A DNA stretch of 64,000 nt from Karalla daura (taxonomy: Eukaryota; Chordata; Actinopteri; Chaetodontiformes; Leiognathidae), in the NCBI GenBank assembly GCA_029224185.1, contig CM055192.1, positions 4,151,076-4,215,075 on the forward strand, read 5' to 3'. The notes under the pieces are model-generated. The model worked only from the letters and a program-made list of their open reading frames with translations. It ran no database searches and was not told where the DNA came from. Position 1 is the stretch's first letter. Every line of letters begins with the position of its first letter. This document shows positions 45,560-57,641 of this stretch, piece after piece. Made by a program: the position numbers and the translations under genes.

Positions 45560-46631
45560 TTTCCCTTTCGGCGAGCTTGAATATCTCAGCTCCAGGGTCA
45601 AATCCGGCATCGGGATTGCTTTTTCCAGTGAGCGTGGGCCACCCCGGAGGCGGCCCACACCCCAAATGGTGGGTTTGGGCTCGCTCGCTCGGGGTCGGGA
45701 TCTCGGCCAAAACGACAGGTCCGGGGTGGTCGTTTTTTTCACTTTCGGCGAGCTTTAATATCTCAGCTCCAGGGTCAAATCCGGCATCGGGATTGCTTTT
45801 TCCAGTGAGCGTGGGCCACCCCGGAGGCGGCCCACACCCCAAATGGTGGGTTTGGGCTCGCTCGCTCGGGGTCGGGATCTCGGCCAAAACGACAGGTCCG
45901 GGGTGGTCGTTTTTTTCACTTTCGGCGAGCTTTAATATCTCAGCTCCAGGGTCAAATCCGGCATCGGGATTGCTTTTTCCAGTGAGCGTGGGCCACCCCG
46001 GAGGCGGCTCACACCCCAAATGGTGGGTTTGGGCTCGCTCGCTCGGGGTCGGGATCTCGGCCAAAACGACAGGTCCGGGGTGGTCGTTTTTTTCACTTTC
46101 GGCGAGCTTTAATATCTCAGCTCCAGGGTCAAATCCGGCATCGGGATTGCTTTTTCCAGTGAGCGTGGGCCACCCCGGAGGCGGCCCACACCCCAAATGG
46201 TGGGTTTGGGCTCGTTCGCTCGGGGTCGGGATCTCGGCCAAAACGACAGGTCCGGGGTGGTCGTTTTTTTCACTTTCGGCGAGCTTTTATATCTCAGCTC
46301 CAGGGTCAAATCCGGCATCGGGATTGCGTTTTCCAGTGAGCGTGGGCCACCCCGGAGGCGGCCCACACCCCAAATGGTGGGTTTGGGCTCGCTCGCTCGG
46401 GGTCGGGATCTCGGCCAAAACGACAGGTCCGGGGTGGTCGTTTTTTTCACTTTCGGCGAGCTGTAATATCTCAGCTCCAGGATCAAATCCGGCATCAGGA
46501 TTGCGTTTTCCAGTGAGCGTGGGCCACCCCGGAGGCGGCTCACACCCCAAATGGTGGGTTTGGGCTCGCTCGCTCGGGGTCGGGATCTCGGCCAAGACGA
46601 CTGTTCCGGGGTGGTCGTTTTTTTCCCTTTC

Positions 46632-46816
46632 GGCGAGCTTTAAAATCTCAGCTCCAGGATCAAATGATCCTGGAGCTGAGATTTTAAAGCTCGCCTTTAA
46701 AATCTCAGCTCGCTTTAAAATCTCAGCTCCGGGATCAAATGATCCTGGAGCTGAGATTTTAAAGCTCACCGAAAGTGAAAAAGTGAAAAAAACGACCACC
46801 CCGGACCTGTCGTTTT
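46632..46816. repeat. Compound fold-back junction B-5
   Basis: First spacer 46663, second 46738. AAAATCTCAG in the second left arm and GCTCACC in the last right arm, a CpG to CpA change shared only with B-9 and B-10. Confidence 0.95.
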
Positions 46817-49658
46817 TTTCCCTTTCGGCGAGCTTTAATATCTCAGCTCCAGGGTCAAATCCGGCATCGGGATTGCTTTTTCCAGTGAGCGTGGGCCACC
46901 CCGGAGGCGGCCCACACCCCAAATGGTGGGTTTGGGCTCGCTCGCTCGGGGTCGGGATCTCGGCCAAAACGACAGGTCCGGGGTGGTCGTTTTTTTCACT
47001 TTCGGCGAGCTTTAATATCTCAGCTCCAGGGTCAAATCCGGCATCGGGATTGCTTTTTCCAGTGAGCGTGGGCCACCCCGGAGGCGGCTCACACCCCAAA
47101 TGGTGGGTTTGGGCTTGCTCGCTCGGGGTCGGGATCTCGGCCAAAACGACAGGTCCGGGGTGGTCGTTTTTTTCCCTTTCGGCGAGCTTTAATATCTCAG
47201 CTCCAGGGTCAAATCCGGCATCGGGATTGCTTTTTCCAGTGAGCGTGGGCCACCCCGGAGGCGGCCCACACCCCAAATGGTGGGTTTGGGCTCGCTCGCT
47301 CGGGGTCGGGATCTCGGCCAAGACGACTGTTCCGGGGTGGTCGTTTTTTTCCCTTTCGGCGAGCTTTAATATCTCAGCTCCAGTGTCAAATCCGGCATCG
47401 GGATTGCTTTTTCCAGTGAGCGTGGGCCACCCCGGAGGCGGCCCACACCCCAAATGGTGGGTTTGGGCTCGCTCGCTCGGGGTCGGGATCTCGGCCAAAA
47501 CGACAGGTCCGGGGTGGTCGTTTTTTTCACTTTCGGCGAGCTTTAATATCTCAGCTCCAGGGTCAAATCCGGCATCGGGATTGCTTTTTCCAGTGAGCGT
47601 GGGCCACCCCGGAGGCGGCCCACACCCCAACTGGTGGGTTTGGGCTCGCTCGCTCGGGGTCGGGATCTCGGCCAAAACGACAGGTCCGGGGTGGTCGTTT
47701 TTTTCACTTTCGGCGAGCTTTAATATCTCAGCTCCAGGGTCAAATCCGGCATCGGGATTGCTTTTTCCAGTGAGCGTGGGCCACCCCGGAGGCGGCCCAC
47801 ACCCCAAATGGTGGGTTTGGGCTCGCTCGCTCGGGGTCGGGATCTCGGCCAAAACGACAGGTCCGGGGTGGTCGTTTTTTTCACTTTCGGCGAGCTTTAA
47901 TATCTCAGCTCCAGGGTCAAATCCGGCATCGGGATTGCTTTTTCCAGTGAGCGTGGGCCACCCCGGAGGCGGCCCACACCCCAACTGGTGGGTTTGGGCT
48001 CGCTCGCTCGGGGTCGGGATCTCGGCCAAAACGACAGGTCCGGGGTGGTCGTTTTTTTCACTTTCGGCGAGCTTTAATATCTCAGCTCCAGGGTCAAATC
48101 CGGCATCGGGATTGCTTTTTCCAGTGAGCGTGGGCCACCCCGGAGGCGGCCCACACCCCAAATGGTGGGTTTGGGCTCGCTCGCTCGGGGTCGGGATCTC
48201 GGCCAAAACGACAGGTCCGGGGTGGTCGTTTTTTTCACTTTCGGCGAGCTTTAATATCTCAGCTCCAGGGTCAAATCCGGCATCGGGATTGCTTTTTCCA
48301 GTGAGCGTGGGCCACCCCGGAGGCGGCCCACACCCCAAATGGTGGGTTTGGGCTCGCTCGCTCGGGGTCGGGATCTCGGCCAAAACGACAGGTCCGGGGT
48401 GGTCGTTTTTTTCACTTTCGGCGAGCTTTAATATCTCAGCTCCAGGGTCAAATCCGGCATCGGGATTGCTTTTTCCAGTGAGCGTGGGCCACCCCGGAGG
48501 CGGCTCACACCCCAAATGGTGGGTTTGGGCTTGCTCGCTCGGGGTCGGGATCTCGGCCAAAACGACAGGTCCGGGGTGGTCGTTTTTTTCACTTTCGGCG
48601 AGCTTTAATATCTCAGCTCCAGGGTCAAATCCGGCATCGGGATTGCTTTTTCCAGTGAGCGTGGGCCACCCCGGAGGCGGCCCACACCCCAAATGGTGGG
48701 TTTCGGCTCGCTCGCTCGGGGTCGGGATCTCGGCCAAGACGACTGTTCCGGGGTGGTCGTTTTTTTCACTTTCGGCGAGCTTTAATATCTCAGCTCCAGT
48801 GTCAAATCCGGCATCGGGATTGCTTTTTCCAGTGAGCGTGGGCCACCCCGGGGGCGGCCCACACCCCAAATGGTGGGTTTGGGCTCGCTCGCTCGGGGTC
48901 GGGATCTCGGCCAAAACGACAGGTCCGGGGTGGTCGTTTTTTTCACTTTCGGCGAGCTTTAATATCTCAGCTCCAGGGTCAAATCCGGCATCGGGATTGC
49001 TTTTTCCAGTGAGCGTGGGCCACCCCGGAGGCGGCTCACACCCCAAATGGTGGGTTTGGGCTCGCTCGCTCGGGGTCGGGATCTCGGCCAAAACGACAGG
49101 TCCGGGGTGGTCGTTTTTTTCACTTTCGGCGAGCTTTAATATCTCAGCTCCAGGGTCAAATCCGGCATCGGGATTGCTTTTTCCAGTGAGCGTGGGCCAC
49201 CCCGGAGGCGGCCCACACCCCAAATGGTGGGTTTGGGCTCGTTCGCTCGGGGTCGGGATCTCGGCCAAAACGACAGGTCCGGGGTGGTCGTTTTTTTCAC
49301 TTTCGGCGAGCTTTTATATCTCAGCTCCAGGGTCAAATCCGGCATCGGGATTGCGTTTTCCAGTGAGCGTGGGCCACCCCGGAGGCGGCCCACACCCCAA
49401 ATGGTGGGTTTGGGCTCGCTCGCTCGGGGTCGGGATCTCGGCCAAAACGACAGGTCCGGGGTGGTCGTTTTTTTCACTTTCGGCGAGCTGTAATATCTCA
49501 GCTCCAGGATCAAATCCGGCATCAGGATTGCGTTTTCCAGTGAGCGTGGGCCACCCCGGAGGCGGCTCACACCCCAAATGGTGGGTTTGGGCTCGCTCGC
49601 TCGGGGTCGGGATCTCGGCCAAGACGACTGTTCCGGGGTGGTCGTTTTTTTCCCTTTC

Positions 49659-49843
49659 GGCGAGCTTTAAAATCTCAGCTCCAGGATCAAATGATCCTGG
49701 AGCTGAGATTTTAAAGCTCGCCTTTAAAATCTCAGCTCGCTTTAAAATCTCAGCTCCGGGATCAAATGATCCTGGAGCTGAGATTTTAAAGCTCGCCGAA
49801 AGTGAAAAAGTGAAAAAAACGACCACCCCGGACCTGTCGTTTT
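49659..49843. repeat. Compound fold-back junction B-6
   Basis: First spacer 49690, second 49765. AAAATCTCAG and GCTCGCC. Confidence 0.95.
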
Positions 49844-51092
49844 TTTCCCTTTCGGCGAGCTTTAATATCTCAGCTCCAGGGTCAAATCCGGCATCGGGAT
49901 TGCTTTTTCCAGTGAGCGTGGGCCACCCCGGAGGCGGCTCACACCCCAAATGGTGGGTTTGGGCTTGCTCGCTCGGGGTCGGGATCTCGGCCAAAACGAC
50001 AGGTCCGGGGTGGTCGTTTTTTTCACTTTCGGCGAGCTTTAATATCTCAGCTCCAGGGTCAAATCCGGCATCGGGATTGCTTTTTCCAGTGAGCGTGGGC
50101 CACCCCGGAGGCGGCCCACACCCCAAATGGTGGGTTTCGGCTCGCTCGCTCGGGGTCGGGATCTCGGCCAAGACGACTGTTCCGGGGTGGTCGTTTTTTT
50201 CACTTTCGGCGAGCTTTAATATCTCAGCTCCAGTGTCAAATCCGGCATCGGGATTGCTTTTTCCAGTGAGCGTGGGCCACCCCGGGGGCGGCCCACACCC
50301 CAAATGGTGGGTTTGGGCTCGCTCGCTCGGGGTCGGGATCTCGGCCAAAACGACAGGTCCGGGGTGGTCGTTTTTTTCACTTTCGGCGAGCTTTAATATC
50401 TCAGCTCCAGGGTCAAATCCGGCATCGGGATTGCTTTTTCCAGTGAGCGTGGGCCACCCCGGAGGCGGCTCACACCCCAAATGGTGGGTTTGGGCTCGCT
50501 CGCTCGGGGTCGGGATCTCGGCCAAAACGACAGGTCCGGGGTGGTCGTTTTTTTCACTTTCGGCGAGCTTTAATATCTCAGCTCCAGGGTCAAATCCGGC
50601 ATCGGGATTGCTTTTTCCAGTGAGCGTGGGCCACCCCGGAGGCGGCCCACACCCCAAATGGTGGGTTTGGGCTCGTTCGCTCGGGGTCGGGATCTCGGCC
50701 AAAACGACAGGTCCGGGGTGGTCGTTTTTTTCACTTTCGGCGAGCTTTTATATCTCAGCTCCAGGGTCAAATCCGGCATCGGGATTGCGTTTTCCAGTGA
50801 GCGTGGGCCACCCCGGAGGCGGCCCACACCCCAAATGGTGGGTTTGGGCTCGCTCGCTCGGGGTCGGGATCTCGGCCAAAACGACAGGTCCGGGGTGGTC
50901 GTTTTTTTCACTTTCGGCGAGCTGTAATATCTCAGCTCCAGGATCAAATCCGGCATCAGGATTGCGTTTTCCAGTGAGCGTGGGCCACCCCGGAGGCGGC
51001 TCACACCCCAAATGGTGGGTTTGGGCTCGCTCGCTCGGGGTCGGGATCTCGGCCAAGACGACTGTTCCGGGGTGGTCGTTTTTTTCCCTTTC

Positions 51093-51277
51093 GGCGAGCT
51101 TTAAAATCTCAGCTCCAGGATCAAATGATCCTGGAGCTGAGATTTTAAAGCTCGCCTTTAAAATCTCAGCTCGCTTTAAAATCTCAGCTCCGGGATCAAA
51201 TGATCCTGGAGCTGAGATTTTAAAGCTCGCCGAAAGTGAAAAAGTGAAAAAAACGACCACCCCGGACCTGTCGTTTT
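51093..51277. repeat. Compound fold-back junction B-7
   Basis: First spacer 51124, second 51199. Copy of B-6 at a 1,434-bp shift. Confidence 0.95.
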
Positions 51278-51995
51278 TTTCCCTTTCGGCGAGCTTTAAT
51301 ATCTCAGCTCCAGGGTCAAATCCGGCATCAGGATTGCTTTTTCCAGTGAGCGTGGGCCACCCCGGAGGCGGCCCACACCCCAAATGGTGGGTTTGGGCTC
51401 GCTCGCTCGGGGTCGGGATCTCGGCCAAAACGACAGGTCCGGGGTGGTCGTTTTTTTCACTTTCGGCGAGCTTTAATATCTCAGCTCCAGGGTCAAATCC
51501 GGCATCGGGATTGCTTTTTCCAGTGAGCGTGGGCCACCCCGGAGGCGGCTCACACCCCAAATGGTGGGTTTGGGCTTGCTCGCTCGGGGTCGGGATCTCG
51601 GCCAAAACGACAGGTCCGGGGTGGTCGTTTTTTTCCCTTTCGGCGAGCTTTAATATCTCAGCTCCAGGGTCAAATCCGGCATCGGGATTGCTTTTTCCAG
51701 TGAGCGTGGGCCACCCCGGAGGCGGCCCACACCCCAAATGGTGGGTTTGGGCTCGCTCGCTCGGGGTCGGGATCTCGGCCAAGACGACTGTTCCGGGGTG
51801 GTCGTTTTTTTCCCTTTCGGCGAGCTTTAATATCTCAGCTCCAGTGTCAAATCCGGCATCGGGATTGCTTTTTCCAGTGAGCGTGGGCCACCCCGGAGGC
51901 GGCCCACACCCCAAATGGTGGGTTTGGGCTCGCTCGCTCGGGGTCGGGATCTCGGCCAAGACGACTGTTCCGGGGTGGTCGTTTTTTTCCCTTTC

Positions 51996-52180
51996 GGCGA
52001 GCTTTAAAATCTCAGCTCCAGGATCAAATGATCCTGGAGCTGAGATTTTAAAGCTCGCCTTTAAAATCTCAGCTCGCTTTAAAATCTCAGCTCCGGGATC
52101 AAATGATCCTGGAGCTGAGATTTTAAAGCTCGCCGAAAGTGAAAAAGTGAAAAAAACGACCACCCCGGACCTGTCGTTTT
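51996..52180. repeat. Compound fold-back junction B-8
   Basis: First spacer 52027, second 52102, only 903 bp after B-7. Its left-flanking monomers differ from those of B-6 and B-7: AAGACGACTGTTCC occurs in two successive monomers. Confidence 0.95.
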
Positions 52181-55100
52181 TTTCCCTTTCGGCGAGCTTT
52201 AATATCTCAGCTCCAGGGTCAAATCCGGCATCGGGATTGCTTTTTCCAGTGAGCGTGGGCCACCCCGGAGGCGGCCCACACCCCAAATGGTGGGTTTGGG
52301 CTCGCTCGCTCGGGGTCGGGATCTCGGCCAAAACGACAGGTCCGGGGTGGTCGTTTTTTTCACTTTCGGCGAGCTTTAATATCTCAGCTCCAGGGTCAAA
52401 TCCGGCATCGGGATTGCTTTTTCCAGTGAGCGTGGGCCACCCCGGAGGCGGCTCACACCCCAAATGGTGGGTTTGGGCTTGCTCGCTCGGGGTCGGGATC
52501 TCGGCCAAAACGACAGGTCCGGGGTGGTCGTTTTTTTCCCTTTCGGCGAGCTTTAATATCTCAGCTCCAGGGTCAAATCCGGCATCGGGATTGCTTTTTC
52601 CAGTGAGCGTGGGCCACCCCGGAGGCGGCCCACACCCCAAATGGTGGGTTTGGGCTCGCTCGCTCGGGGTCGGGATCTCGGCCAAGACGACTGTTCCGGG
52701 GTGGTCGTTTTTTTCCCTTTCGGCGAGCTTTAATATCTCAGCTCCAGTGTCAAATCCGGCATCGGGATTGCTTTTTCCAGTGAGCGTGGGCCACCCCGGA
52801 GGCGGCCCACACCCCAAATGGTGGGTTTGGGCTCGCTCGCTCGGGGTCGGGATCTCGGCCAAAACGACAGGTCCGGGGTGGTCGTTTTTTTCACTTTCGG
52901 CGAGCTTTAATATCTCAGCTCCAGGGTCAAATCCGGCATCGGGATTGCTTTTTCCAGTGAGCGTGGGCCACCCCGGAGGCGGCCCACACCCCAACTGGTG
53001 GGTTTGGGCTCGCTCGCTCGGGGTCGGGATCTCGGCCAAAACGACAGGTCCGGGGTGGTCGTTTTTTTCCCTTTCGGCGAGCTTTAATATCTCAGCTCCA
53101 GTGTCAAATCCGGCATCGGGATTGCTTTTTCCAGTGAGCGTGGGCCACCCCGGAGGCGGCCCACACCCCAAATGGTGGGTTTGGGCTCGCTCGCTCGGGG
53201 TCGGGATCTCGGCCAAAACGACAGGTCCGGGGTGGTCGTTTTTTTCACTTTCGGCGAGCTTTAATATCTCAGCTCCAGGGTCAAATCCGGCATCGGGATT
53301 GCTTTTTCCAGTGAGCGTGGGCCACCCCGGAGGCGGCCCACACCCCAACTGGTGGGTTTGGGCTCGCTCGCTCGGGGTCGGGATCTCGGCCAAAACGACA
53401 GGTCCGGGGTGGTCGTTTTTTTCCCTTTCGGCGAGCTTTAATATCTCAGCTCCAGGGTCAAATCCGGCATCGGGATTGCTTTTTCCAGTGAGCGTGGGCC
53501 ACCCCGGAGGCGGCCCACACCCCAAATGGTGGGTTTGGGCTCGCTCGCTCGGGGTCGGGATCTCGGCCAAAACGACAGGTCCGGGGTGGTCGTTTTTTTC
53601 ACTTTCGGCGAGCTTTAATATCTCAGCTCCAGGGTCAAATCCGGCATCGGGATTGCTTTTTCCAGTGAGCGTGGGCCACCCCGGAGGCGGCCCACACCCC
53701 AAATGGTGGGTTTGGGCTCGCTCGCTCGGGGTCGGGATCTCGGCCAAAACGACAGGTCCGGGGTGGTCGTTTTTTTCCCTTTCGGCGAGCTTTAATATCT
53801 CAGCTCCAGTGTCAAATCCGGCATCGGGATTGCTTTTTCCAGTGAGCGTGGGCCACCCCGGAGGCGGCCCACACCCCAAATGGTGGGTTTGGGCTCGCTC
53901 GCTCGGGGTCGGGATCTCGGCCAAAACGACAGGTCCGGGGTGGTCGTTTTTTTCACTTTCGGCGAGCTTTAATATCTCAGCTCCAGGGTCAAATCCGGCA
54001 TCGGGATTGCTTTTTCCAGTGAGCGTGGGCCACCCCGGAGGCGGCCCACACCCCAACTGGTGGGTTTGGGCTCGCTCGCTCGGGGTCGGGATCTCGGCCA
54101 AAACGACAGGTCCGGGGTGGTCGTTTTTTTCACTTTCGGCGAGCTTTAATATCTCAGCTCCAGGGTCAAATCCGGCATCGGGATTGCTTTTTCCAGTGAG
54201 CGTGGGCCACCCCGGAGGCGGCCCACACCCCAAATGGTGGGTTTGGGCTCGCTCGCTCGGGGTCGGGATCTCGGCCAAAACGACAGGTCCGGGGTGGTCG
54301 TTTTTTTCACTTTCGGCGAGCTTTAATATCTCAGCTCCAGGGTCAAATCCGGCATCGGGATTGCTTTTTCCAGTGAGCGTGGGCCACCCCGGAGGCGGCC
54401 CACACCCCAAATGGTGGGTTTGGGCTCGCTCGCTCGGGGTCGGGATCTCGGCCAAAACGACAGGTCCGGGGTGGTCGTTTTTTTCCCTTTCGGCGAGCTT
54501 TAATATCTCAGCTCCAGTGTCAAATCCGGCATCGGGATTGCTTTTTCCAGTGAGCGTGGGCCACCCCGGAGGCGGCCCACACCCCAAATGGTGGGTTTGG
54601 GCTCGCTCGCTCGGGGTCGGGATCTCGGCCAAAACGACAGGTCCGGGGTGGTCGTTTTTTTCACTTTCGGCGAGCTTTAATATCTCAGCTCCAGGGTCAA
54701 ATCCGGCATCGGGATTGCTTTTTCCAGTGAGCGTGGGCCACCCCGGAGGCGGCTCACACCCCAAATGGTGGGTTTGGGCTCGCTCGCTCGGGGTCGGGAT
54801 CTCGGCCAAAACGACAGGTCCGGGGTGGTCGTTTTTTTCCCTTTCGGCGAGCTTTAATATCTCAGCTCCAGGGTCAAATCCGGCATCGGGATTGCGTTTT
54901 CCAGTGAGCGTGGGCCACCCCGGAGGCGGCCCACACCCCAAATGGTGGGTTTGGGCTCGCTCGCTCGGGGTCGGGATCTCGGCCAAAACGACAGGTCCGG
55001 GGTGGTCGTTTTTTTCACTTTCGGCGAGCTTTAATATCTCAGCTCCAGGGTCAAATCCGGCATCGGGATTGCTTTTTCCAGTGAGCGTGGGCCACCCCGG

Positions 55101-56070
55101 AGGCGGCTCACACCCCAAATGGTGGGTTTGGGCTCGCTCGCTCGGGGTCGGGATCTCGGCCAAAACGACAGGTCCGGGGTGGTCGTTTTTTTCCCTTTCG
55201 GCGAGCTTTTATATCTCAGCTCCAGGGTCAAATCCGGCATCGGGATTGCGTTTTCCAGTGAGCGTGGGCCACCCCGGAGGCGGCCCACACCCCAAATGGT
55301 GGGTTTGGGCTCGCTCGCTCGGGGTCGGGATCTCGGCCAAAACGACAGGTCCGGGGTGGTCGTTTTTTTCCCTTTCGGCGAGCTTTAATATCTCAGCTCC
55401 AGTGTCAAATCCGGCATCGGGATTGCTTTTTCCAGTGAGCGTGGGCCACCCCGGAGGCGGCCCACACCCCAAATGGTGGGTTTGGGCTCGCTCGCTCGGG
55501 GTCGGGATCTCGGCCAAAACGACAAGTCCGGGGTGGTCGTTTTTTTCACTTTCGGCGAGCTTTAATATCTCAGCTCCAGGGTCAAATCCGGCATCGGGAT
55601 TGCTTTTTCCAGTGAGCGTGGGCCACCCCGGAGGCGGCTCACACCCCAAATGGTGGGTTTGGGCTCGCTCGCTCGGGGTCGGGATCTCGGCCAAAACGAC
55701 AGGTCCGGGGTGGTCGTTTTTTTCACTTTCGGCGAGCTTTAATATCTCAGCTCCAGGGTCAAATCCGGCATCGGGATTGCTTTTTCCAGTGAGCGTGGGC
55801 CACCCCGGAGGCGGCCCACACCCCAAATGGTGGGTTTGGGCTCGTTCGCTCGGGGTCGGGATCTCGGCCAAAACGACAGGTCCGGGGTGGTCGTTTTTTT
55901 CACTTTCGGCGAGCTTTTATATCTCAGCTCCAGGGTCAAATCCGGCATCGGGATTGCGTTTTCCAGTGAGCGTGGGCCACCCCGGAGGCGGCCCACACCC
56001 CAAATGGTGGGTTTGGGCTCGCTCGCTCGGGGTCGGGATCTCGGCCAAAACGACAGGTCCGGGGTGGTCG

Positions 56071-56078
56071 TTTTTTTT
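56071..56078 (+). other. T7 tract expanded to T8
   Basis: Eight T before CCCTTTCGG. It explains the extra base in the B-8 to B-9 interval and shifts the long forward frame shortly before its stop at 56272. Confidence 0.9.
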
Positions 56079-56262
56079 CCCTTTCGGCGAGCTTTTATAT
56101 CTCAGCTCCAGGGTCAAATCCGGCATCGGGATTGCGTTTTCCAGTGAGCGTGGGCCACCCCGGAGGCGGCCCACACCCCAAATGGTGGGTTTGGGCTCGC
56201 TCGCTCGGGGTCGGGATCTCGGCCAAGACGACTGTTCCGGGGTGGTCGTTTTTTTCCCTTTC

Positions 56263-56447
56263 GGCGAGCTTTAAAATCTCAGCTCCAGGATCAAATGATC
56301 CTGGAGCTGAGATTTTAAAGCTCGCCTTTAAAATCTCAGCTCGCTTTAAAATCTCAGCTCCGGGATCAAATGATCCTGGAGCTGAGATTTTAAAGCTCAC
56401 CGAAAGTGAAAAAGTGAAAAAAACGACCACCCCGGACCTGTCGTTTT
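56263..56447. repeat. Compound fold-back junction B-9
   Basis: First spacer 56294, second 56369. Carries GCTCACC like B-5. The 4,267-bp interval from B-8 includes the one-base T8 insertion at 56071. Confidence 0.95.
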
Positions 56448-56988
56448 TTTCCCTTTCGGCGAGCTTTAATATCTCAGCTCCAGGGTCAAATCCGGCATCG
56501 GGATTGCTTTTTCCAGTGAGCGTGGGCCACCCCGGAGGCGGCCCACACCCCAAATGGTGGGTTTGGGCTCGCTCGCTCGGGGTCGGGATCTCGGCCAAAA
56601 CGACAGGTCCGGGGTGGTCGTTTTTTTCACTTTCGGCGAGCTTTAATATCTCAGCTCCAGGGTCAAATCCGGCATCGGGATTGCTTTTTCCAGTGAGCGT
56701 GGGCCACCCCGGAGGCGGCTCACACCCCAAATGGTGGGTTTGGGCTTGCTCGCTCGGGGTCGGGATCTCGGCCAAAACGACAGGTCCGGGGTGGTCGTTT
56801 TTTTCCCTTTCGGCGAGCTTTTATATCTCAGCTCCAGGGTCAAATCCGGCATCGGGATTGCGTTTTCCAGTGAGCGTGGGCCACCCCGGAGGCGGCCCAC
56901 ACCCCAAATGGTGGGTTTGGGCTCGCTCGCTCGGGGTCGGGATCTCGGCCAAGACGACTGTTCCGGGGTGGTCGTTTTTTTCCCTTTC

Positions 56989-57173
56989 GGCGAGCTTTAA
57001 AATCTCAGCTCCAGGATCAAATGATCCTGGAGCTGAGATTTTAAAGCTCGCCTTTAAAATCTCAGCTCGCTTTAAAATCTCAGCTCCGGGATCAAATGAT
57101 CCTGGAGCTGAGATTTTAAAGCTCACCGAAAGTGAAAAAGTGAAAAAAACGACCACCCCGGACCTGTCGTTTT
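56989..57173. repeat. Compound fold-back junction B-10
   Basis: First spacer 57020, second 57095. GCTCACC variant; 726-bp duplicate of B-9. Confidence 0.95.
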
Positions 57174-57631
57174 TTTCCCTTTCGGCGAGCTTTAATATCT
57201 CAGCTCCAGGGTCAAATCCGGCATCGGGATTGCTTTTTCCAGTGAGCGTGGGCCACCCCGGAGGCGGCCCACACCCCAAATGGTGGGTTTGGGCTCGCTC
57301 GCTCGGGGTCGGGATCTCGGCCAAAACGACAGGTCCGGGGTGGTCGTTTTTTTCACTTTCGGCGAGCTTTAATATCTCAGCTCCAGGGTCAAATCCGGCA
57401 TCGGGATTGCTTTTTCCAGTGAGCGTGGGCCACCCCGGAGGCGGCTCACACCCCAAATGGTGGGTTTGGGCTTGCTCGCTCGGGGTCGGGATCTCGGCCA
57501 AAACGACAGGTCCGGGGTGGTCGTTTTTTTCCCTTTCGGCGAGCTTTAATATCTCAGCTCCAGGGTCAAATCCGGCATCGGGATTGCTTTTTCCAGTGAG
57601 CGTGGGCCACCCCGGAGGCGGCCCACACCCC

Positions 57632-57641
57632 AAATAGTGGG
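57632..57641 (+). other. Private point mutation CAAATAGTGG
   Basis: The monomer has CAAATAGTGG in place of CAAATGGTGG. It ends the forward frame at 57637 and is seen nowhere else that I noticed, so it is probably very recent. Confidence 0.8.

Larger units (their letters stand above)
41799..46631 (+). repeat. HOR domain with 1,434-bp and 2,142-bp units ending in type B junctions
   Basis: Type B junctions at 41830, 43264, 45406 and 46663 are 1,434, 2,142 and 1,257 bp apart: 8, 12 and 7 monomers plus 18. The 1,434-bp unit is an adjacent copy pair: 42179-42874 matches 43613-44308. The extra monomers in the 2,142-bp unit include one with two rare changes, TTTTTACAGTG and CACCACGGAGG near 44721-44750. 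The first three compound junctions here carry AAAATTTCAG in their second arm; the fourth carries AAAATCTCAG. Confidence 0.85.
46632..56262 (+). repeat. Type B HOR domain, 46.6-56.3 kb
   Basis: Junctions at 46663, 49690, 51124, 52027 and 56294 give intervals of 3,027, 1,434, 903 and 4,267 bp: 17, 8, 5 and 24 monomers plus 18, the last with one extra T. A monomer pair marked by TTTCGGCTCG (48704, 50138) followed by CCCGGGGGCGG (about 48849 and 50283) repeats at 1,434 bp and returns in the last domain. CAACTGG monomers alternate with CAAATGG monomers near 47.6-48.0 and 53.0-54.1 kb. Confidence 0.85.

Noticed and set aside
39658..56274. 5,538-codon forward open frame with a 59-residue repeat
   Set aside because: The opposite strand is open over much of the same DNA, and the frame is broken elsewhere by 1-bp indels and a TAG. 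Most subfamily variants change the residue (N/K, C/R, S/P, L/R, G/V, F/Y/C/L/K), so no purifying selection is visible. No signal peptide, known domain, promoter or polyadenylation signal is visible. It is satellite DNA read in frame.
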